From Thermoleptolyngbya sp046719575 (GTDB lineage Bacteria > Cyanobacteriota > Cyanobacteriia > Elainellales > Elainellaceae): DNA of 24,300 nucleotides. This document shows, piece after piece, positions 1 through 7,789 of the stretch. Within the stretch, counting starts at the first letter, position 1, and each line of letters starts with the position of its first letter. Under the pieces are notes generated by a model. It was given only the letters and a program-made list of their open reading frames with translations. It was not told the origin of the DNA and made no database searches. The translations under genes were made by a program, and so were the position numbers. The DNA is taken from NCBI GenBank assembly GCA_046719575.1, contig JBDNCP010000063.1, positions 1 through 24,300 of the forward strand, given 5' to 3'.

Positions 1-111
1 GTCGCGCTTAACCTCTTGCGTCAAGACACCTCAGCCAAAGGAGGCATCAAGGCTAGACGACTTAAAGCGGGATGAGACAATGCCTATCTCTCACGTATTC
101 TTGCCACTTGA
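1..111 (+). pseudogene. C-terminal remnant of an ISAs1-family transposase
   Basis: Frame 1 is open from the first base and encodes a stretch containing NLLRQDTSAKGGIKARRLK, followed by AG, a TGA at 73-75, and DNAYLSRILAT up to a second TGA at 109-111. From memory this resembles the C-terminal end of ISAs1-family (H repeat-associated) transposases, which usually read ...KRLKAGWDN-Y-L.... The TGA would then stand where a Trp codon (TGG) is expected, a single-base nonsense change. Only the tail is in the window, so whether the rest of the element is intact is unknown. The family call rests on recognition of a short stretch. Confidence 0.5.
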
Positions 112-178
112 ATATGCGTTTGCCCTGCTGTGTACCCTGGATTGCTCTGTATTGCTGATGTTTTGCGTGTATGTTGTT

Positions 179-200
179 TCTGTATCTCTTCTGTATCTCT
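179..200. repeat. 11-bp tandem duplication at the kinase gene end
   Basis: TCTGTATCTCT occurs twice without interruption (179-189 and 190-200). The second copy overlaps the last base pairs of the histidine kinase stop codon. It is one of about a dozen short tandem duplications in this window. Confidence 0.85.
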
Positions 201-1374
201 ATTTAGGCGGGCTTTCGGCTGCCAGATTGCTCTGTCGGCGAGGAATCTGGACAATAAACTCTGTGCCTTCATTCAGTTTAGAACGACACAGGAGCCGACC
301 CTGATGCTGGTCGGTCACAATTTGATAGCTAATCGACAGCCCTAGCCCTACTCCGTGACCGACAGGCTTGGTCGTGAAGAATGGGTTAAATAAACGGGGG
401 CGATCGCCCTCTGCAATCCCAATGCCGTTGTCCATGACATGAATCGCCACAAAGTTGCCGATTTGACGGGTTTTTAGCGTGATTTTTGGAATTGGCTTTG
501 GCTCCTCTGCCCGGCGATAGCGTTCCTGCACGGCATCAATGGCGTTGGCTAGCAGGTTCATAAACACTTGATTTAACTTACCTGGATAACATTCGACTAA
601 TGGCAATGGCTCAAAGTCTCTGATGATCTCAATTTCGGGCAGATCGCCACAGGCCTTGAGCCGATGTTGCAGAATCATCAGGGTGCTTTCTAGTCCCTCA
701 TGCAGGTCTGCGTCTTTAAAGTCTGCTTCGTCGAGACGCGAAAAAGTGCGGAGCGATCGCACAATATCGCTGATCCGCTTGGTGCCCATCTGCATCGATT
801 GCAGCACCTTGGTTACATCCTCCCGCAAAAACTCCAGATCGACCTCTTCGAGCAACGCCTGAATGCTGGGAGTTGGGATTGGATAAGCGTCTTCATAGGC
901 AGCAATAACCCGCAGGAGTTCCCGGACATAGCTCTGGGTATAGTTCACATTGCCATGCACAAAACTCACGGGATTATTAATCTCGTGGGCAATTCCTGCG
1001 ACTAACGTTCCCAGCGCCGACATTTTTTCAGCTTCAATCAGCTGAACTTGCGCCAACTGCAACTGCGAGAGGGTTTCCTCCAATTCTTGCCCGCGCCGGG
1101 CCAGGGAGGCCCTCGATGCCTCCAGTTCTGCTATTACGTTCCGCATGAGGCTTTCCGAGCGCTCTATGTTTGCTTCCAGGGAAAGGCGATCGCGCTCTGA
1201 GCGTTCCAGCTTTTTGCGGAGAATCCGGTTTTCTTTTTCTAGCGCCGCTATCAACTGTGCCGGAGTTGGTTCAGAATCCCCCAAACGTTCAACCATCTGC
1301 AACGGTATAGAATTGATGCGATTTGGAGCTGGAGCAACCGAGGGAACAGTAACAGTCTTTTGGACAATATCCAT
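199..1374 (-). CDS. Soluble sensor histidine kinase
   Basis: This 391-residue protein has no predicted membrane segment and is probably cytoplasmic. An N-terminal coiled coil (about residues 40-118, rich in Leu, Glu and Arg) leads into a HisKA domain with the H-box AGIAHEINNPVSF; the phosphoacceptor is His130. The HATPase_c domain follows: N-box around NLLANAIDA (Asn273 onward), G1 box DNGIGI (315-320), F-box RLFNPFFTTK, and G2 box GVGLGLSIS (341-349). All motifs needed for ATP binding and autophosphorylation are present. This arrangement is common in large cyanobacterial sensor kinases, but the usual PAS/GAF domains are absent. The ATG at 1374 directly abuts the stop codon of the upstream FIST gene, so the two are probably translationally coupled and the FIST protein is the likely input module. 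No response regulator lies in the window. Confidence 0.93.
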   Translation of the reverse strand: MDIVQKTVTVPSVAPAPNRINSIPLQMVERLGDSEPTPAQLIAALEKENRILRKKLERSERDRLSLEANIERSESLMRNVIAELEASRASLARRGQELEETLSQLQLAQVQLIEAEKMSALGTLVAGIAHEINNPVSFVHGNVNYTQSYVRELLRVIAAYEDAYPIPTPSIQALLEEVDLEFLREDVTKVLQSMQMGTKRISDIVRSLRTFSRLDEADFKDADLHEGLESTLMILQHRLKACGDLPEIEIIRDFEPLPLVECYPGKLNQVFMNLLANAIDAVQERYRRAEEPKPIPKITLKTRQIGNFVAIHVMDNGIGIAEGDRPRLFNPFFTTKPVGHGVGLGLSISYQIVTDQHQGRLLCRSKLNEGTEFIVQIPRRQSNLAAESPPK

Positions 1375-2538
1375 CTAAGCAGTTCCTAGCAACAGGGTAA
1401 CAAACGTGGAGTGATGGGCCCGAGAGGGAGTGTTTGGAGTCACAGGAGCAATTTCGCCATAGGTATAGAACCCAGCAGCGGCCGGCATCTGCGGCAGCGA
1501 TTCTTGCACCAGCTTGTATTCTTGCTGAGTCCGCAAGCCCAGGAGCGAATGACGCACACAGCAGGAAAACAAGAATACAGCGTCCACACGCTCGCCCGGA
1601 TAGCTCGCCAAGGCAGCTTGCATAGAAGCGCGTGCGCCTTCAATAATTTCATCCCGGCTGGTTCTGGCAATTTGCACCTGAGCGTTTTTGGGCCAGAGGG
1701 GAATAGACCGGATGCTGCCCGTTTCTGGATCAAATCCGATGGAGGCCCGGAGATAATATCCCTCAGCGCCCTCTTCCCAAACGGCTAGGGGAAACTCGGT
1801 CGAGGGCAGCAAGTCGCTGATATAGCGCTGATAAAACTCTAGCGCCGGCCGATGATCGATTTCCTGGAGGAGGTGTCCATCGGCGCGGGTGATCGTCCCT
1901 CGCGCACCCGTCGGTGTCCAGCCGTGGGCTACGCCATGACCCAGCTTCAAATCTCCAAAAAATAGCAGCAGCGGAATCGCATCCGTCAGCACTTCAGAGC
2001 CATAGAACTGATAGGTTTTTTGAAACTGGCTCTGGTCGCCTGCGAAGCCGCCGAAAAGGGGCACTGAGTCGCCTAGGGCTTTTTGCAAGTGGGCCACGAC
2101 CAGAGGACTATCGTAGGTGAGGCTTTCGGGAAAGGCGAGGCAGAGGGAGGGAACTGCATCGGGCGAAAGGTCGAGGTCTTGACGGGCCTGGGCGATCGCC
2201 CGCTGAATTGCAGCATCGGGATCGCGCGAAAGGTCATAGCCTACGCCTGCACCCATGGCGAGGGTATCGGAGGCGATCGCCATCAGCACCAGCGAGTCTT
2301 GCTGAAAGGCCAACTCAGACGACAGTTCGCCATCGGTGGTGCAGCCGACGACGACCATCTCTGGAAAGGACGTTTTCAGCGTTTCGAGAATCAGACTGTG
2401 GTCAAAATCGAGGGCTGCAAACAGAATGCCAACCTGGGGCGATCGCCCCTGAAGCGTAGCCTGACACTGCTCGACCAGATCCTTTGCAGCCGCATACGCA
2501 TCTGGATCGTCGCTATGGCCAATTGCAACCGTTAACAC
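1375..2538 (-). CDS. FIST (N- and C-) domain sensory protein
   Basis: The product (387 residues from the chosen start) has a FIST_N domain over the first two thirds (GCTTDGELS, FGGFAGD) and a FIST_C domain at the end, with the hallmark segment FLFSCCVRHSLLG and then GFYTYGEIAPV. FIST domains are known as signal-input modules thought to bind small ligands, usually fused or adjacent to signalling outputs. Here the output is the histidine kinase whose start codon touches this stop codon. I chose the GTG at 2538: an AAGGAGA-like ribosome site lies a few bases upstream and the protein then begins directly with the domain (LTVAIGHSDDPDAY). A longer reading from a GTG at 2589 would add 17 residues without a good ribosome site. 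The protein has no signal peptide or membrane segment. The ligand cannot be read from the sequence. Confidence 0.88.
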   Translation of the reverse strand: MLTVAIGHSDDPDAYAAAKDLVEQCQATLQGRSPQVGILFAALDFDHSLILETLKTSFPEMVVVGCTTDGELSSELAFQQDSLVLMAIASDTLAMGAGVGYDLSRDPDAAIQRAIAQARQDLDLSPDAVPSLCLAFPESLTYDSPLVVAHLQKALGDSVPLFGGFAGDQSQFQKTYQFYGSEVLTDAIPLLLFFGDLKLGHGVAHGWTPTGARGTITRADGHLLQEIDHRPALEFYQRYISDLLPSTEFPLAVWEEGAEGYYLRASIGFDPETGSIRSIPLWPKNAQVQIARTSRDEIIEGARASMQAALASYPGERVDAVFLFSCCVRHSLLGLRTQQEYKLVQESLPQMPAAAGFYTYGEIAPVTPNTPSRAHHSTFVTLLLGTA

Positions 2539-2671
2539 AGCACTCTCCTTTGAAATCGATTTGAAATCGAACAGCGCGGCAGACCCCACAAACCTTGCCG
2601 CCCAACAGCAGCCAAGGGCTTGTACCGCCAGTAAAGCAAAAGCAAGACCCTCAGCCCGCTCAACTATCCAA

Positions 2672-2705
2672 ATTATGAGTTTTGGAAAAAGCCGATGACA
2701 TCGGC
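2672..2705 (-). promoter_or_regulatory. Possible promoter and operator of the FIST-kinase pair
   Basis: The 363-bp divergent spacer (2539-2901) holds no gene. On the minus strand a CATAAT hexamer (2672-2677) resembles a -10 box, and about 14 bp upstream lies the palindrome GCCGAT-GTC-ATCGGC (2691-2705), at the place where a -35 element or operator would sit. The palindrome is followed on the same strand by TTTTT, so it could instead act as a small attenuator. No convincing -35 is seen. The octamer AGTTGGCG also occurs twice in the spacer (about 2717 and 2763). All of this is weak, pattern-based evidence. Confidence 0.25.
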
Positions 2706-2877
2706 AACAGGTCAGCCAGTTGGCGGAACTCCAAAAAACTTAGCCAATTCCTCAAAAAACGCGAGTTGGCGTGAGTTTTTAATGGGCTTCTCTCGACAGT
2801 TGCATCTCAATGGTTTAGCCTATGGTGGCAATGTTCCGGGCCCACTTTTACATCAGCAAGTGTCTTGATGAGGCGAT

Positions 2878-2901
2878 CAGAGGTGATCTCAGAGGTGATC
2901 C
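2878..2901 (+). promoter_or_regulatory. Tandemly duplicated extended Shine-Dalgarno sequence
   Basis: CAGAGGTGATCT (2878-2889) and CAGAGGTGATCC (2890-2901) are a 12-bp tandem duplication ending exactly at the ATG of the TPR-CHAT gene. GAGGTGATCC is complementary over ten bases to the conserved 3' end of bacterial 16S rRNA (GGATCACCTC), longer than a typical Shine-Dalgarno. The proximal copy is very close to the start codon and the distal copy lies about 15 bases away, so the two copies would compete for, or jointly hold, the ribosome. Confidence 0.7.
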
Positions 2902-5900
2902 ATGAAACAACACAACCGCCCGGCAGCCCTGATGCTGGTCTGGCTCTTGAGCGGACAAATGCCAGGACTCGCGTTTGTTGCCGTTCCTGAAAACCTAGGG
3001 CGATCGCCCGGACAAATCGGCAGCCTGTCCCGATCGCTGGCAGCGCCGACCTTGGCAGATGCCGAGCGGCTGTATGAGGAGGTCAATCGACTATATACCC
3101 AAGGACGCTACGAAGAGGCACTCGACCGGGCAAAACAGGCGCTACGAGTTTTGGAACAGGTGTTACCGTCAAATAATCCCAATATCCCCCACGGGTTTAA
3201 CCAGGTGGCCACGCTGCTGAGTGTGCTAGACCGCCACGACGAAGCCGACACCCACTACACGATCGCTCACCTGCTGACCAGCAAAGGAAAAGGCACACCG
3301 ATTTCCCCCGATGCCCTGACTCAATTAGCCCAGACCTACCCTCAGACTGTGGTTGGGCAACTCGATGCCCGCAGCTTGCAGGCCAACCGTCACGATTATC
3401 TGGAATTGTTTGAGCCAGTGCTTTCTAATGTGCCGCTCTCTCAGTTGCCCCGGTTGCCGCTGACGGGGGGCTATTTCAACATCCACCAATTTGAGGGCGT
3501 AGCAGGGCAGACGGTCAACCTTGCGGTCACGAGCGAGGATCTCGATGATTTGCTGATTTTTGTGTTTAGCCGCCAGAGGGGGCTTGTCGCAGCCGCCAGT
3601 GGTCGAGCGACTCAGCTTACGGTTTCCCTGGAAGACACTGGCCCTTATCAGGTGACGGTGGGTTCCCAGACGGAGGGCCGCACCGGGCGCTATCGCCTGT
3701 GGTGGGACAATGCCAGCAGCACCAGCGCAAACGCCCTTACCTATCGGGGAGAACATAACCGAGTGCCCAGGGATGCTGATTTCTCACTGGACAGTTTGTT
3801 TACCTTTGCAGCTCCCAGGCTAGAGGATGGGCTGGCAAGGTTGCGGGCGCAGAAGGGCGATCGCCACCCTGAGGTTGCTGAATCTCTGATTGCACTGGCG
3901 GCGAGTTACAGCATCCTAGGGCGCTCGTCCGACGCGGAAAGCGCCTATGCCGAAGCCCTAGAGATTTTGCGGGCACAGCCTAACCCCAATCCCCAGCACT
4001 TGGCTCAGGCGATCGGTGGACTGGCTGCGATGACTTATCAGCGGGGTGACTTGGCGCGGGCGGCCGCCCTTTATCAAGAAGCGCTGGCGTTGGAGCGGGC
4101 GGCTCTAGCAACGCTCACCCCCCAGGACGGGGAAGCGGTATTCCTGGCACAGCGGGCGATCGCCAGTACCTTATTATCCCTTGCCAATATTTACCAGGCT
4201 CAACGGCGCTACGATCAGGTCGAACCGTTGCTGGTAGAGATGGTTGAAATCGCCAGAAGCTTCAACGAATCTTCAGAACAGGCGATTTTTCTAGAAGCAG
4301 CCTCCACCCTCTATCGCGCCCAAGGGCGTGACCAAGATGCAGAAGTTCTCTATCTAGAGGCATTTGAGGGTCAAACGGCTGCCTTAAACAGGGAAACTGC
4401 CGATCATCCAAGCGACTTGCATAACTTAGCGCTGGCGCTCCACAGTCAGGGTCGCTATGACGACGCCGAGCGCCTCTACCGTCAGGCCCTAGCCACAGCG
4501 GAGACTGTGTATAGCGGCTACCTGCAAGCCTTCCAGTCGCCTATTTTTTACAACCTCGCGGGTCTATACCAGGCGCAGGGAAAAATTCCAGCCGCGCTGG
4601 AGATTTTGCAAGCAGGCATCGCCTTAGAACAGCAAGAGTTTGACCGCAACCTGGCCACGCTAAATGAGGCTGGGCGACAACGCTATGCAGCCTCGGTGGC
4701 CAACACGCTGAACCACGCGATTTCGCTCCATCTGAAGACTGCCCCAAACGACCCAGAGGCGGCTCAACTGGCGGCCACCACGCTGCTGCGCCGCAAGGGG
4801 CGAGTGCTGGAGGCAGGCATCACCACCCTGGCGCTGCTGGAGCAAAACCCCAACCCCGAAGACCAGCGGCTGCTGTCCGAACTGGATCGACGGCGGCGGC
4901 AGATTGCAGAAATTGCCTTTGGGGAGCAAGGAGCATCTCCCCAGGCGCAAGCCCAACTGAGGACGCTGCGGAGCCAGATGGATGAGATCGAAGCGGTGCT
5001 GGCTCGTCGCAGCGCCGCCTTGGCTGGGGATGCCCCGCTGGTGAAACTGGCGGATATTCAGGCTCGCCTTCCCGCCGATGGCGCACTGGTGGAGTATGTG
5101 CGCTATCGCCCCTTTGACCCCCGCAATCCCCTAATGCAAAAGCCAGGTCGTGACCTGGGAGGCTGGCAGGATAGGGGGTTTGGCGATGCCCGCTATGCAG
5201 CCTACGTGCTGCTGCCGTCGGGTGAGGTGCGCTGGGCTGATCTGGGCGATGCAGCAGCTATTGATGCACAAATTCAGAGATTCTTGGAATTTTTGCGCTG
5301 TGGCGAACGGCGGGCCACGCCCTGCTACGAGCCTGAGCAGTTGAAACCTGTCGCCCAGAGACTCTACCAGATGGTGTTTGCGCCCGTCCGGGCCCACTTG
5401 GGAAACGCCAGCCATGTGCTGATTTCTCCCGATAGCCAGCTTAATCTAGTGCCCTTCGCAGCACTGGTGGATGGGCAAAACCGCTATCTGATCGAGACTT
5501 ATGCCCTGACCTATCTCACCAGTGGGCGCGATTTGCTGAGGATGCCCCACTCGGCCCCCAGTCAGCAACCGTCGGTGGTGTTTGCAAATCCAGACTTTGA
5601 AATTGCGGATGCTCAAGGGGTGATTCAGATTGCGTCGGCGAGTCGCGGTGGAGCGCGATCGCCCGATCTGGGCAGTCTGCGGTTTGGCCCCCTGGCGGGT
5701 AGCGCCCTAGAGGTTGCAGCCATCCGCCCTTGGCTGGGAGAAAATGCAGTGGTGCTGACCGAGGCCAAAGCCACAGAAAACGCCCTCAAGCAAGTGCAGG
5801 GGCCGAGCATTTTGCACCTGGCGACGCATGGATTCTTTTTGCAGGATGTCCCCATTCCCCCGCCCGAAGCCGACATTGAAGCGGTTCCCCAGTCCGCCAA

Positions 5901-6342
5901 TCGGGCCGAAAATCCGCTGCTGCGGTCGGGGCTGGCGCTGGCAGGCTTTAACCAACGAGACAGCGACGGCGAAGACGGCGTACTCACGGCTCTGGAGGTG
6001 GCGAGTCTAAACCTGCGGGGGACGCGCTTGGTGGTGCTGAGTGCCTGCGAAACCGGGCTGGGGGATGTGGCCGATGGTGAAGGGGTCTATGGGTTGCGGC
6101 GGGCTTTTGTGATCGCAGGGGCCGAAAGCCTGCTGATGAGCCTGTGGCAGGTGGGCGATCGCCGCACGGCTGACCTCATGCAGCAATACTACGAACGCCT
6201 CGGTCAGGGAAGCGGGCGTGGCGAAGCCCTGCGTCAGGTGCAGTTGGCCGCGTTGCAAAATCCAGCCTATCGCCATCCCTACCATTGGGCTGCCTTTTTC
6301 ACCTCAGGCCAGTGGACTCCACTGGAGATTCTAAGTAGGTAG
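2902..6342 (+). CDS. Exported TPR-CHAT caspase-like protein
   Basis: The product has 1146 residues. A hydrophobic N-terminus (PAALMLVWLLSGQMPGLAFV) suggests a signal peptide. A first TPR (about 52-90, LYTQGRYEEALDRAKQAL) is followed by a beta-rich segment at about 170-272 that looks like a PPC-type domain (FNIHQFEGVAGQTVNLAV, GPYQVTVGS, GRYRLWW). TPR repeats follow at about 310-600 and a C-terminal CHAT domain at about 790-1140. The CHAT catalytic pair is present: His976 in HLATHGFF and Cys1049 in VLSACETG. CHAT proteins are caspase/separase-like cysteine peptidases, and TPRs usually bind the substrate or a regulator. The ATG at 2902 follows a duplicated strong ribosome site. The gene ends in a palindrome and a terminator, so it is probably monocistronic. 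It is GC-rich and HIP1-rich like the flanks, unlike the CRISPR island that follows. The substrate is unknown. Confidence 0.92.
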   Translation: MKQHNRPAALMLVWLLSGQMPGLAFVAVPENLGRSPGQIGSLSRSLAAPTLADAERLYEEVNRLYTQGRYEEALDRAKQALRVLEQVLPSNNPNIPHGFNQVATLLSVLDRHDEADTHYTIAHLLTSKGKGTPISPDALTQLAQTYPQTVVGQLDARSLQANRHDYLELFEPVLSNVPLSQLPRLPLTGGYFNIHQFEGVAGQTVNLAVTSEDLDDLLIFVFSRQRGLVAAASGRATQLTVSLEDTGPYQVTVGSQTEGRTGRYRLWWDNASSTSANALTYRGEHNRVPRDADFSLDSLFTFAAPRLEDGLARLRAQKGDRHPEVAESLIALAASYSILGRSSDAESAYAEALEILRAQPNPNPQHLAQAIGGLAAMTYQRGDLARAAALYQEALALERAALATLTPQDGEAVFLAQRAIASTLLSLANIYQAQRRYDQVEPLLVEMVEIARSFNESSEQAIFLEAASTLYRAQGRDQDAEVLYLEAFEGQTAALNRETADHPSDLHNLALALHSQGRYDDAERLYRQALATAETVYSGYLQAFQSPIFYNLAGLYQAQGKIPAALEILQAGIALEQQEFDRNLATLNEAGRQRYAASVANTLNHAISLHLKTAPNDPEAAQLAATTLLRRKGRVLEAGITTLALLEQNPNPEDQRLLSELDRRRRQIAEIAFGEQGASPQAQAQLRTLRSQMDEIEAVLARRSAALAGDAPLVKLADIQARLPADGALVEYVRYRPFDPRNPLMQKPGRDLGGWQDRGFGDARYAAYVLLPSGEVRWADLGDAAAIDAQIQRFLEFLRCGERRATPCYEPEQLKPVAQRLYQMVFAPVRAHLGNASHVLISPDSQLNLVPFAALVDGQNRYLIETYALTYLTSGRDLLRMPHSAPSQQPSVVFANPDFEIADAQGVIQIASASRGGARSPDLGSLRFGPLAGSALEVAAIRPWLGENAVVLTEAKATENALKQVQGPSILHLATHGFFLQDVPIPPPEADIEAVPQSANRAENPLLRSGLALAGFNQRDSDGEDGVLTALEVASLNLRGTRLVVLSACETGLGDVADGEGVYGLRRAFVIAGAESLLMSLWQVGDRRTADLMQQYYERLGQGSGRGEALRQVQLAALQNPAYRHPYHWAAFFTSGQWTPLEILSR

Positions 6343-6356
6343 ACATTAGACTTCTT

Positions 6357-6394
6357 GCGTGAATCGTGGCGCGGTACCGCGCCACGATTCACGC
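6357..6394. repeat. 38-bp perfect palindrome
   Basis: The 38 bases from GCGTGAATCG to CGATTCACGC read identically on both strands with no mismatch and no loop; the centre is GGTACC. It starts 15 bp after the TPR-CHAT stop codon. No T-run follows, so it is not a canonical terminator, although RNA from either strand would fold into a very stable hairpin. It could be a cruciform-forming site, a dimer of a small repeat, or an mRNA 3'-end stabiliser. Confidence 0.9.
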
Positions 6395-6447
6395 CTTCAA
6401 AACAGCATTCATGCAAGAGGTTTATTAAGTAAACATAAAACCCAAAG

Positions 6448-6486
6448 ACCCTGCGCTGCCCGCGCAGGGTTTAAGATTTATTTTTT
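6448..6486 (+). terminator. Rho-independent terminator of the TPR-CHAT gene
   Basis: A 9-bp perfect stem ACCCTGCGC / GCGCAGGGT (6448-6456 and 6462-6470) with a 5-base loop is followed within a few bases by TTTATTTTTT. Position and structure fit a terminator about 105 bp downstream of the TPR-CHAT stop codon. Confidence 0.75.
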
Positions 6487-6495
6487 AATTTGGTC

Positions 6496-6642
6496 TACAG
6501 CAATTTCCAGCCTAGCGAGGCGCAATTGATAAAATGATTAGGAGATTAGGATGTTTACTCCATTTTTAATCAAGTGCAGCCATACTCACTAGACCTTAGA
6601 CAAAAAATCGTTGATGTTTATGCTGAAGGTAATATATCGTAA
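6496..6642 (+). mobile_element. IS630-family remnant, left end and transposase N-terminus
   Basis: From a GTG at 6574 the plus strand encodes VQ then PYSLDLRQKIVDVYAEGN and IS, followed by TAA at 6640-6642. This is the typical N-terminal helix-turn-helix start of IS630-family transposases. About 80 bp upstream, TACAGCAATTTCC (from 6496) resembles the inward end sequence TACAGCATTTCTC seen at 16572 beside a second IS630 relic, so it is probably the terminal inverted repeat next to a TA target. Only about 22 codons of the transposase survive. The right boundary of this relic is not clear. Confidence 0.65.
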
Positions 6643-6709
6643 CTGTTGTAGAGATTGCAGTTGTTGAACTAGAGTGATTTACTTGAAGTCATTTGGTGAG
6701 AATAGACAG

Positions 6710-7099
6710 ATGAGTCAACATCCGATAGAACTTTTAATCCAGAAAGCAGACAGGGCAATAAATCAAGAAGATTTTGATACCCTGATTGATATCTATACAG
6801 AGGATGCTGTATTGGTAATTAAACCTGGCATGAATGCGATTGGGAAAGCACAGATAAAGGAAGCATTTGAGAAAATTGCTAATTACTTTGAGCATACTTT
6901 AGATGTCAAGCAGGCAGAAATGAAAATTTTGGAAACAGGTGATACTGCGCTGGTTTTAGCTAAAACCATCGTTTCCGCAAGGAATTACCCCGCCACAGAA
7001 AGAAAGGCAACCTACGTATTCAAGCAGAATATCAACGGAAATTGGTTATGTGTAATTGATAACTCCTATGGACATGATTTGCTGGAAGCAGACTTCTGA
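6710..7099 (+). CDS. NTF2-like / SnoaL-type (DUF4440-like) protein
   Basis: This is a 129-residue protein from the ATG at 6710 (MSQHPIELLIQKAD), preceded by GGTGAG at a suitable distance; an in-frame GTG at 6674 would add 12 residues with a poorer site. Length and pattern fit a single NTF2-like cone fold: N-terminal helices with DFDTLIDIYTEDAVLVIKPG, a turn MNAIGKAQIKEAFEKI, then beta strands ending in NINGNWLCVIDNSYG. The family includes ketosteroid-isomerase-like and polyketide-cyclase-like proteins, and many cyanobacterial members have no known reaction, so no substrate is proposed. The gene stands alone between two insertion-sequence relics. It is AT-richer than the left flank and has its own short leader, so it may be a cargo gene of the island. 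Confidence 0.8.
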   Translation: MSQHPIELLIQKADRAINQEDFDTLIDIYTEDAVLVIKPGMNAIGKAQIKEAFEKIANYFEHTLDVKQAEMKILETGDTALVLAKTIVSARNYPATERKATYVFKQNINGNWLCVIDNSYGHDLLEADF

Positions 7100-7228
7100 C
7101 AAATAAGGTGCATAATAAATAAGGTGCCTAATAATGTCGGGTTCAGCGGATGGACTAGAACTGCTTGGATAAGATATGCAAGTAAGATTCGGTACTTCGA
7201 GACTTTGACCAGCCCGAAAAGTTCTAAT

Positions 7229-7724
7229 CGCTCTTCTGTCACACTAGGCAGAAGAAAAGCGGAACTAGGAGATAGATCAGGATTGCCAGTATTATTGAGC
7301 GCGACGTTTTAGCAAGGGTAGGGTGATATCGTCCACCACACCGTAGGCAGTCAAGACCACGATGCCATTCTCTATCTTGCCTAATCTCTATCTTGCCTAA
7401 TCTCTATCTTGCCTAAATTGATGCAACGATTGAGCATTGTCTAGTCCTGCAACATCTAGTCCTGCAACGTCGGCAATCGCTGGTCGTGTTTTGCGTTTGA
7501 CCTCGCTAAGGAGTCCCAAATGTAACTGCTTAAATGTTCAATGCCTCGAAGCTTCTAACTTCTGTAACTTCTGGAAACAGCGCTTGATACTGCTGGCAAT
7601 AGTCCTGGCAATAGTCATCGATGAATCGGACAGTTGGCTTCGCAGGTCGTGGTTCAACCATTGGCTGCACCTAGCTTTCACAGCTTTGTCCCTATTATTC
7701 CTCGCCGAGGGTGACAGAAGAGCG
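7229..7724 (-). mobile_element. Internally deleted IS701-family element
   Basis: Imperfect terminal inverted repeats bound the element: CGCTCTTCTGTCACACTAGGC (7229-7249) and the inverse of CGCTCTTCTGTCACCCTCGGC (7704-7724), 19 of 21 matching. Between them the minus strand carries pieces of an IS701-type transposase: an ATG at 7661 opening MVEPRPAKPTVRFIDDYC, then YCQQYQALFPEV, LHLGLLSEVKRKTRPAIA in another frame, and near the other end GIVVLTAYGVVDDITLPLL. The middle, with part of the catalytic core, and the C-terminus are missing, and frames shift at short tandem repeats. Flanking tetranucleotides CTAA and TTAG both fit a YTAR-type target but are not identical. The right end lies 65 bp before cmr1, so the native cmr promoter region may have been displaced. 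Confidence 0.75.
7371..7616. repeat. Cluster of short tandem repeats in the IS701 relic
   Basis: Three tandem arrays lie here: TCTATCTTGCCTAATC three times (7371-7416, last copy 14 bases), CTAGTCCTGCAACRT twice (7441-7470), and CTGGCAATAGTC twice (7593-7616). Copies directly abut, with no spacers. They coincide with frame changes of the transposase relic, so they look like slippage products rather than functional sites. A similar imperfect doubling, AATAAGGTGC, lies at 7102-7111 and 7118-7127. Confidence 0.85.
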
Positions 7725-7789
7725 TTAGGAGTCGTGGCTAAAATCTGTAAAGGTAGGCTATGGTCGGAAAAATGTGCGGCTCAGGGAAA

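Noticed and set aside
2800..2826. TTGCAT and TATGGT as a promoter for the TPR-CHAT gene
   Set aside because: The 15-bp spacing and poor match make it no better than chance.
2902..6342. TPR-CHAT next to a type III system, as in Craspase (type III-E)
   Set aside because: The protein has a signal peptide and its own terminator, is separated from the operon by IS relics, and matches the flanks in composition. The Cmr genes are separate and not a fused gRAMP.
7124..7312. Plus-strand frame of 62 codons after the NTF2-like gene
   Set aside because: It crosses the IS701 left terminal repeat, has no ribosome site and has no recognisable content.
7371..7470. Direct repeats just upstream of the cmr genes, possible CRISPR array
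   Set aside because: Units of 15-16 bp abut one another with no spacers and lie within an IS701 relic, so they are tandem duplications and not repeat-spacer units.
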